Assembly: GCA_025642065.1 (NCBI GenBank)
Contig: JAODUP010000032.1
Span: 1,391,001-1,455,000, forward strand
Length of the DNA: 64,000 bases
From: Paralvinella palmiformis
Taxonomy: Eukaryota; Annelida; Polychaeta; Terebellida; Alvinellidae
Reading direction: 5' to 3'
The notes beneath the pieces were generated by a model. It searched no databases. It was not told the origin of the DNA and saw only the letters and a list, made by a program, of their open reading frames with translations. A program made the translations under genes and the position numbers. Positions 50,740 through 64,000 of this stretch are shown one piece after another. The first letter of the stretch is position 1; the number at the start of each line of letters is the position of its first letter.

Positions 50740-51240
50740 TAAGTGAAGTACTCTCTTTAAATATTCCCCGCTACTGGACTCTAATGGCCCACCAGTTGTA
50801 GGGCAATAAAATAACCTGTTGGCCAATCTGACCCACGCCGTCCACATACCAACACACCCTACGTCAATGGGATAGTTTATTGTTGTCATGGAAACGACAC
50901 CCGACGGTTAAATGCGGTAAGCAACCGACGCTCACTTACCAAGATGGCTGACGACAGAAGAAAGTGTTTGACATGGATGATCACATCACGGGTGTGCTAT
51001 CTTCACTGATTAGCGGCGCACAAAAAGTGATGTGAAGACGATCTACCTGTCGCTTCACACTTTATACGAGAGGGTTATTATCTATTTATCCCCGATCTGA
51101 TGCCTCATCAGACGCGTGATGTTACTTTATTAAGCACGAACCACTTCGGTTCTTTAAGAGCGAAACCTTTCTCCACTTTAGACGCCTGTTTACGGGTTTA
51201 TAGTTTAGCAGCCGTAAATCAGCTGTAGACATCAAGGTTG
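50740..51240. promoter_or_regulatory. Candidate enhancer/promoter block with RFX X-box
   Basis: Non-repetitive, moderately GC-rich island within AT-rich DNA. It contains a forkhead-type GTTTAT (50875-50880) directly beside GTTGTCATGGAAAC (50882-50895), which matches the RFX X-box half-site arrangement, and an AAGATGGCTG YY1-like motif (50941-50950). No gene recognised. Confidence 0.35.
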
Positions 51241-51254
51241 GTGAATAGTTATTA

Positions 51255-51395
51255 AGATAGAGTGCTAGTCTAGTGTACGGGGAACTAGAGTTCGAATTCA
51301 CTAACTCGGTGTTGATGAATACGTTGGAGTCATAAACGTTTATTTGGCTGTGGGTCCAGCGCTTAGTTAAACCAGGTTCACCGTTGAACTTTGAA
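51255..51395 (+). mobile_element. Candidate third tRNA-related SINE
   Basis: GTGCTAGTCTAGTGTACGGG and AGAGTTCGAATTC resemble pol III A and B boxes with about 30 bp spacing. Single copy in the window. Confidence 0.35.
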
Positions 51396-52271
51396 CTTAC
51401 CAGGCTTCTACTAGTTCTAGATGGCCAAAGTCGGTTTAAAATTAAGAGTTCTTATACTGTTAACAAAACGTATTAAAGTTTAACCAATTGGATAATTTTA
51501 ACCGATTTAAATGTTAAACATACCTGTAAAATGTGACTGTGAGATAAGACACTCAGGTGAAACAGCGTAATAACAAATTACTTTTGGGTGATATTTCTGC
51601 CATTGTTGACTTTGTAATTTGTATCAAAATTAGTATCGATATCTGTGACGTATTCGTCGTAAATGTTGGTACCCTAGTTGTTGCTACAACCAGTTCATTA
51701 TTGGTGCTCTACTTGGCATCGGAGTTGTTTTGGGGATTGTATGGTATTTGATATCGATGGTGGTATATGGCTGCATTTGGTATCGAAACTGTTGTTGGTT
51801 GATTGTTGTCGTGCTATCGTTTCGATAAGAAAGGCGGCTTGGCGGTGAATGACTTCCGGTGTATCGGCAGTCCCGCATCAAATCATGACGCGGAGAGATG
51901 TCCTAGTGAGAATGGTAGAGCTATTTGAACATCAGGAGACGAACTCTGTTTTGAGGGAAATGAGTAAGTCGTATTACTGTAATGCGTCCATGTTTATGGC
52001 TGCTATTGTCGATGTTGGCCATGAAGGGAGCATCCTCTCGGGTGTTAAGAGATACATGGTTAGGACTTTGTCTGATAATAAAACACGAACAGCTTCTGAT
52101 TGAGGATGGGACACGTAAAGTCCAAATGGTCTGTGAGATCTACTGGTCTGCGCGAGATCTACTGATCTGTGAGATCTACTGGTCTCTTGGTGACACATGA
52201 TCATCTAGATTATGTAACTTTGATGGGAATAGCCAGAAGGAGGGGGTATCAAATAAGCTGGAGGTAATCGG

Positions 52272-52324
52272 TCAGTCAGTCAGTTAGGCAGGCAGTCAAG
52301 CAGTCAGTCAGTCAGTCAGTCAGT
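52272..52324. repeat. (CAGT)n microsatellite
   Basis: Imperfect tetranucleotide tract. Confidence 0.9.
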
Positions 52325-52829
52325 ACCATATTATATACATGTAGTTAGACGTTCTTTTTAAAGAGTTTGATTCTTTGTTTTCCTAGACAAGGAAGAGAAG
52401 CGAAAGATGATCGAATAAACATCTTGTGCATGGACAAACATAGGTGAATTCCTTAAGGGCAGGGTCGGATTTAGCCCTTAAGAGGCCCCTGGGCTAATAT
52501 AATTTGAGGCCCCTTCATTACGTATGTCCCCCCCCCCCGTGTCTAAAACAAGATATATTTAAAAGACCCACTCCAGAGGGACCCCAAATACTTTAAACTG
52601 TTTTAAATTAGTCCAAAGGACCCCCATTAAATTTGGAAATATACAAATCTCCTCTGTTCTTATATCTTTAAAATCAAAGTGTTATCAGGGGCCCCAAGAC
52701 TAGACGGCTCCTCTAGTCTTTTGGTCCCTGGGCTACAGCCCATACTAGCCCATAAGTAAATCCAGTTCTGCTTAAAGGTATAGTTAACTGGACAAAATAG
52801 ATAATTTATACTAATAATAATTATCATTT

Positions 52830-52858
52830 ATGTGTGTGTGTGTGTGTGTGTCGTGTGC

Positions 52859-52933
<75 letters not shown>
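52830..52933. repeat. (GT)n microsatellite
   Basis: Long GT tract with a CGTGTGCGTGCGCACG interruption. Confidence 0.95.
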
Positions 52934-52934
<1 letters not shown>

Positions 52935-53319
52935 TTAGCAGTAATCTCTAAACTAGCACTTAAACCTGAAGGTTGTTTTATAAGATAATTGATTTGTTCT
53001 CGTCATGCTGGAAGAAACATCTTAACATTATACTAAAATAAATGGCGAATTAGCAGCTACAACATAACATATTCAGATGGCACGGTGCTCTGATGGTAGA
53101 CCCACTACATACAGAAGTTCAATACATCACGTATCGCTCAGTATAGTCACACCACGGCGACGTCAAAAGCATCACTGTTAGTCAACGGTCACAGTTGCTA
53201 GTCATGAACATAGCTCTATCATAGTCAGTAACTAGTCAGTAACCGAAAACTGGCAGTCAATCCCGCTGGGAGAGGGGATAGCTTCAATTAATAGAGAAGC
53301 CGGGGGAAAGAAAACTTGA

Positions 53320-53880
53320 TCAATTATTAACGAACTGGGATCGAGCTGCTCCTTCCTCCATTATCGACGACTGGCTCAGAGCGGAGGTCGATTTCGCGTC
53401 GAAATAACGAGAAATTAATGATCAGAGCGCGGGCAGCACGCGAGCTACTCCACGGTCACTAAATTTCCATTTTACGACATCGCCGAGAGCGACCCAGGGC
53501 CGAATGGCGGCAGTTCGCGGATGATAGTGGGGGTAATCCCCGGAGGACCCCCCCCCATCGAACGGAGCCTCGCCCTGGTTCCCGCGGGTCCAATCAGCGG
53601 CCAGCTGATGGCCGCCGCTCAGATCGAGGCTCGGATTAAGCACTACTTAATGCGCATGTGCAATATACGAGATCCTCGCCGGCGAGCGCGTAGAGAGCGG
53701 ACGTTTTGCACTTTGCGACCTCTTCCGATCCAAGCTAAAATGGCGCCGGGCCATAAACGAGAGCAAAATGGCAGCGAAGCTTCGAATATAAAATGCGCCG
53801 AAATGGCCAATGTCACTCACTGTGGCTTAAAACAATGGCGTCTTGACGAAGTGCACCGACTTACAGTAAACACAAACAAC
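53320..53880. promoter_or_regulatory. CpG-rich block downstream of the odd-skipped gene
   Basis: The most CpG-dense part of the window. It includes an NRF1-like TGCGCATGTGCA (53651-53662), AAAATGGCGCC (53739-53749) and homeodomain-type AATTAATG/ATTATTAA sequences in its left part. An open plus frame of 120 codons crosses it but has no recognisable domain and may simply reflect GC content. Could be a promoter of an unseen gene or a developmental enhancer. Confidence 0.35.
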
Positions 53881-54257
53881 TAACGACCACAAAACTAATG
53901 CTATTTTAACAACATTAACTTCTGGCCGCGTCGCCGGTGAGCCATCAGAGCTAAGACAAAGGGGTTCAAGTTCCGGTATCTAGCTGAAATGACATAAAAA
54001 GTGAGCTTCTTGTTGTGTTCGGTGACGGGGTGGTTTGTTAACGGAAAGGGCCGTATAGCGTGTTGTCTGACTGGTTGTGTAGTAACTTCACCGTTATATA
54101 TAGAATTCTTTTGTAATATTGAAGGAACATTTATTGATAGCAATGACAAACAACTGTACGACTTAAACTCAACAAATGACAAAATTACATTACGGCAAAT
54201 AGTACGAGAAAATAACGGGATCACAAACAATCTGTTTTATACATAAAACGTCTCTTT

Positions 54258-54301
<44 letters not shown>

Positions 54302-54603
54302 ATTCGCTATTTACACAATTAAAATATACAAATTATGAACTACTTTGATGTAAAAAAGAGGTTAATTTTACAGAAAGAATTAAGTATAATGGGAACTTTT
54401 AATATTTTTCTAGATTATATTCACATGGTTTCTATATTTTATGATGTTAACATTTTGGTCACCTTTTGGTTATCAGCCACATTGATGTCACTCAGAGCAC
54501 GTAATCAATGACTAGAAAGCCACATATACGCATATACACATGTCTGTACCACTGACATACTTGCGCACACATCTGGCATATATACATACTGGTCAACACC
54601 TCC

Positions 54604-60771
<6,168 letters not shown>

Positions 60772-60807
60772 CCCGGGGGGTCGTGGTTTGCCGAAGACAA
60801 TAATCAA

Positions 60808-61150
60808 AGTTGTTTTATTTTATTTGGAACTCTTTTTTCTGTAGCGAGAATGGCGAATGTGGTGTCAGATTCTCAGTAAACGATCCAAATGGTGACTGTC
60901 CTCCAAAAGACAATAACAAACTTATAAAGAATGTGTCTCGTGCCAAGGATCGTCTGCTCACAATGGGCGGAGCTTGACGATAGATAACCGCAAAAAATAG
61001 TCGAGAAATAACATCGTCTGCCATTCAGCCGTAATCCCTTTGTTACCCCATTGGTCGGCCATTGATGGCTGAGCGGTGTTTTTGACCAATCGGAACGCGC
61101 TGCCATCGACTCTCCTCCGCAGTCTCAGCGCGACAAGATGGCCGACTCGA
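60808..61150 (-). promoter_or_regulatory. Probable promoter / 5' region of the odd-skipped gene
   Basis: This stretch upstream of the first recognised odd-skipped exon has higher CpG content than its surroundings. It contains a CCAAT box on the gene strand (ATTGG at 61050-61054), a second on the other strand (61086-61090) and an AAGATGGCC YY1-like motif near 61135. There is no clear TATA box. Short open frames here are not convincing as genes. Confidence 0.45.
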
Positions 61151-62035
61151 GAAAATCACTTAATTAAACAGTGTCAGTTGTTGACTCGCCAAGGTACTGA
61201 GTCAACAAAGTAACGACTCAGACCAGGTGGGTGTTGTTTGAATACCCGCCATACGACCATTCCGTGCACGGTAACGGCTCCTTTGTGCATTTCACGCCAT
61301 CTTAAAGACGGGACACGACTTTTTTTCTCTCGTCACACATTGGAGGTGAGCCTCTTCCGCCAACAAAAACTATCGAAACGCAAATTAACCAAATTAAAAT
61401 CACAAACAGACGATGCATGGCTAACTGAACGAGAATAGAAACCGGAGGGGAAAAAACACGTTCAATGACAATACATTGATCGATAATCAGAGATTATCAA
61501 GTGAAGAGCTTGTATTATCGCCAACTGTCATTACTTGTTAAGATTTTGTGGTAGACTTTTTCGGTGTATTTGTGAGTCGTCACTTCCGGTGATCTAGAGG
61601 AGAGGTGATCCATTTTGTCTTGTCGGAAACTTGTCATGTTTTGGCCCGAGGTTCAGCTGGTACCGACTTATACTGAGTTGCCACGAGTTATACGAAATCA
61701 CATTGACTCATCTCGAATTACTTTCAGTTAGAATGAGTCACATCGATAACGCCGAGTTACTCTAAGTTAGGATAAGTCGGACAAAATCATGGCGCTACCT
61801 TGAGTTCTAGGCCGAATCACACCGAGTCACACTGAGTCACATCCACTAAAAATCGACATACAGAACCCGGGAGCAACTTATTACCATAATGACTCACGTC
61901 TGACATCAGGTGGCAGCACACGGTAAGGCTAAGTTAAGACGCTTAATACGTTTGCTGAAACTCTTCAGCTGACTGAAAACGAACGGCTGATTAATATATG
62001 TGACCAAAATTGAAGAGTTTTGGTGAAGGCCATTC

Positions 62036-62330
62036 GCCTACCTAGCCATCCAACTATCTAGACGCCCAACTACCTAGCCATCCAACTATCTAGCCACCCA
62101 ACTGTCTATACACCCAACTACCTAGACACAAAACTACCTGGACACACAAGTACCTAGACATACAACCATCTGGAAAGACAACTAGATACCACTGAGCCAA
62201 TCACCTACCCAGACGCACACAAAACACCTAACCGCCCTAGTTTCTCACCTACCCAATCACCTACTAGCTGATGACATAGACACCCAACTTGTCAGCCACC
62301 CAGTTTATATAACCTCCCAGTCACTTATAC
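62036..62330. repeat. Degenerate minisatellite, unit near CACCCAACTACCTAGA
   Basis: About a dozen imperfect 15-17 bp units (CCTAGCCATCCAACTATC, CTAGACGCCCAACTACC and variants) head to tail, decaying towards the right. Non-coding. Confidence 0.8.
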
Positions 62331-62579
62331 AGACAATGAACTGCTTTCCGAGGTCACTTTATACAATCGTTTTCCCGAATTCACTAGTCCTCCATTTTAA
62401 AGTTTAAGTCTGTTGATAAATAAATACGCCATCTATTGATTTTATTTTGTTTATTTTCCATTTTTTAATTTTTTTAGCAGTGATGCTCAATTTTAAGGAT
62501 AATTTCACGTAACAAACTAAACCCACCCCTCCCCCGTATTTCCATATTAACACACTATCGCTGTCGACAATGTAACAGC

Positions 62580-63110
62580 CTTACTAGGGGCGTGATGGGG
62601 CTGATGGCCAGCCTGTGTGTTTAACCCTTGACCTACAAACACTGTTCAGATTAAACTCTGTCTCTACCCAGCCCATTGTCGCCCTACGGCATGAAATTCG
62701 CCTTTTATCGCCCACGGTCACCGACCACACCCATCTCGCAGCGACCCCTGGCAGATGACCAGAGCGGTGTCTAATTTCCATTTTATTACAGATGACGAGT
62801 CAGCGACAAATTAATCGCCGCCTCCAAAAGCTAATTGCCCGCCCTCGCTCTCGCTCGAATGATGTCGGCCTTCTTCACCACCCCCCTCCCCGGGGGGTGG
62901 ACCTTTAGAAGGAAGGGGGAGCCACTGGTGAAGACTGGAGCTCCGCTTATCGCGCCTGAAAGACGTGTCCCCGGTCGGTGATGGCACTTCCGGGGAGTGA
63001 TGCGCGGCGCATGCGCTCCGAAGGACATCCGGTCGGCGACAGTATGACGGCGTTTCGGTTATTTCGAACATTCCGTGTCGACGCTGGATGACGTCTCATA
63101 CTGGGTGGAA
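62580..63110. promoter_or_regulatory. CpG-rich block with palindromic NRF1-type site
   Basis: GC-rich island about 2 kb upstream of the odd-skipped gene. It contains GCGCATGCGC (63007-63016), a perfect palindrome matching the NRF1 core, and a segment near 62790-62840 with clustered TAAT-type sites. Overlapping antisense frames of 65-86 codons are low in complexity and not credible proteins. Confidence 0.35.
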
Positions 63111-63694
63111 AGAGGTACTTGGTGGTTAACGGGATTATGACTGATACAGCCGATAGAGGGCAGCACAAGCTACTTCTAGTCGACGTGAGATGGTGGAGCG
63201 TAGAGGTTATGGGAGTATAAGCGATGAAGGATATACGGGAATAACTGGATAGAGAGAGAGAGAGAGAGGGGGGGGGGAATCCTGATGGTTAATTAAGCTT
63301 CTTTTCCCATGACGACCATTGATCTGAAAATGGTGGAATGCTAACGTCCGGTTTGAGAGTAAGTTGTGCCAAGTGACGTCACGAGGTGTCCCGTCTAGTG
63401 GATATCTATGATACTAGTGGGAAGAAGTAAAGTAACACGGTGTGAAGATTGTCTCACAAATTATGACAACTAATACATTGAGGACAATATATAAGAAGAG
63501 TCTGTTTGTTTATGGGTTCCACTCTTTATGTGGCTACGAATGTTCAGTCGCGTGGAAATTTCCCATCCCTATTTCCTAATAGTGCACTAATTACCACACA
63601 AACTACGTAGCAAGAAAACAATTATAACCAACTAACAATCTAATAAATATACCGTATATCTTTTTCTAATCCTCCTCTCCGCACTCACACACAT

Positions 63695-63730
<36 letters not shown>

Positions 63731-64000
63731 GCGCGCATATAAACACACTAACAACTCCAACACCTGTTCTAGACTATAATTTTAGTTTGAGTACTTCATA
63801 TTATGTAGTTATTGTGATTATGATCTATTTAGTGTAGAGACATCATTTTGATTGCTACCACTCATCAGTTTAATGTTGATTGAGTCAATAATACTTATCG
63901 TTAGTAAGAGTACTTTATTAAACCTATAATGTTGTTATTTGTCGTTATTAATTTGAGTAGCTGAAGTACGTACGCATATATATATATATATATATATATA
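63111..64000. other. Right end of window, no gene recognised
   Basis: (GA)n/(G)n near 63253-63277, (CA)n at 63684-63738 and the start of an (AT)n tract at 63975 that runs off the window. Confidence 0.6.

Larger units (their letters stand above)
51396..53319. other. Intergenic, no gene recognised
   Basis: Short open frames around 51850-52200 lack motifs. Repeats are the (CAGT)n and (GT)n tracts and a C-homopolymer near 52530. Confidence 0.5.

Noticed and set aside
53521..53883. 120-codon plus-strand gene in the CpG island
   Set aside because: No domain, low complexity and repeated ATGGC words; open frame length is not surprising in GC-rich sequence.
60815..61106. Small minus-strand proteins upstream of the odd-skipped exon
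   Set aside because: Overlapping frames with no motif, in what looks like promoter DNA containing CCAAT boxes.
62584..63168. Four overlapping minus-strand frames of 65-86 codons
   Set aside because: GC-rich composition produces them; no splice sites or domains, and they overlap each other in different frames.

Overview
This is eukaryotic nuclear DNA from an invertebrate animal. The grounds are short protein-coding exons with GT/AG boundaries separated by AT-rich introns, animal-specific gene families (EndoU, BTB-BACK-PHR, odd-skipped zinc finger, CABIT), tRNA-derived SINEs, LINE and DNA-transposon fossils, and very many (AT)n, (GT)n and (CT)n microsatellites. Gene content and repeat style fit a lophotrochozoan, most likely a mollusc. 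That is inference, because no species-diagnostic gene is present. There are no bacterial operons, CRISPR arrays or rRNA genes. All exon calls are hand-read from splice-site motifs and frame continuity; no transcript evidence was available.

Layout. From 5.7 to 15 kb lies the 3' part of a large minus-strand gene: six exons, 1,450 codons plus stop, with all five introns phase-consistent. It begins with CABIT-type sequence (THEMIS/GAREM superfamily) and ends in about 1,230 low-complexity residues. Its first exon or exons were not found. One of its introns holds a 681-bp hAT-type non-autonomous transposon with a perfect 8-bp target-site duplication. From 23.4 to 27.6 kb is a complete five-exon minus-strand gene of 365 residues. 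It encodes a membrane-anchored EndoU-fold protein in which the positions of both family catalytic histidines are Thr and Asn, so it is probably a pseudo-nuclease. From 38.9 to 41.4 kb is a plus-strand two-exon BTB-BACK-PHR protein (441 aa; BTBD3/BTBD6 type). From 54.6 to 60.8 kb is a minus-strand odd-skipped family transcription factor with five C2H2 fingers over four exons.

Between genes the DNA is repeat territory. It holds an inverted/direct repeat mosaic (1.4-3.3 kb), a pogo-like transposase fossil (20.8-21.2 kb), four separate LINE fragments (25.1-25.5, 34.1-35.7, 36.1-36.5 and 45.1-45.5 kb), a very young 0.98-kb tandem duplication (31.1-33.1 kb), copies of one tRNA-derived SINE family, and two minisatellite-like tracts (24.4-24.7 and 62.0-62.3 kb).

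The odd-skipped gene sits in gene-poor DNA dotted with GC- and CpG-richer blocks (50.7-51.2, 53.3-53.9, 61.0-61.4 and 62.6-63.1 kb). These carry recognisable factor motifs (RFX X-box, forkhead, NRF1, YY1-like, CCAAT) and look like promoters or developmental enhancers. The genes share no obvious pathway. The most interesting observations are the catalytically disarmed transmembrane EndoU, the long CABIT protein, and the candidate regulatory landscape around the odd-skipped gene.
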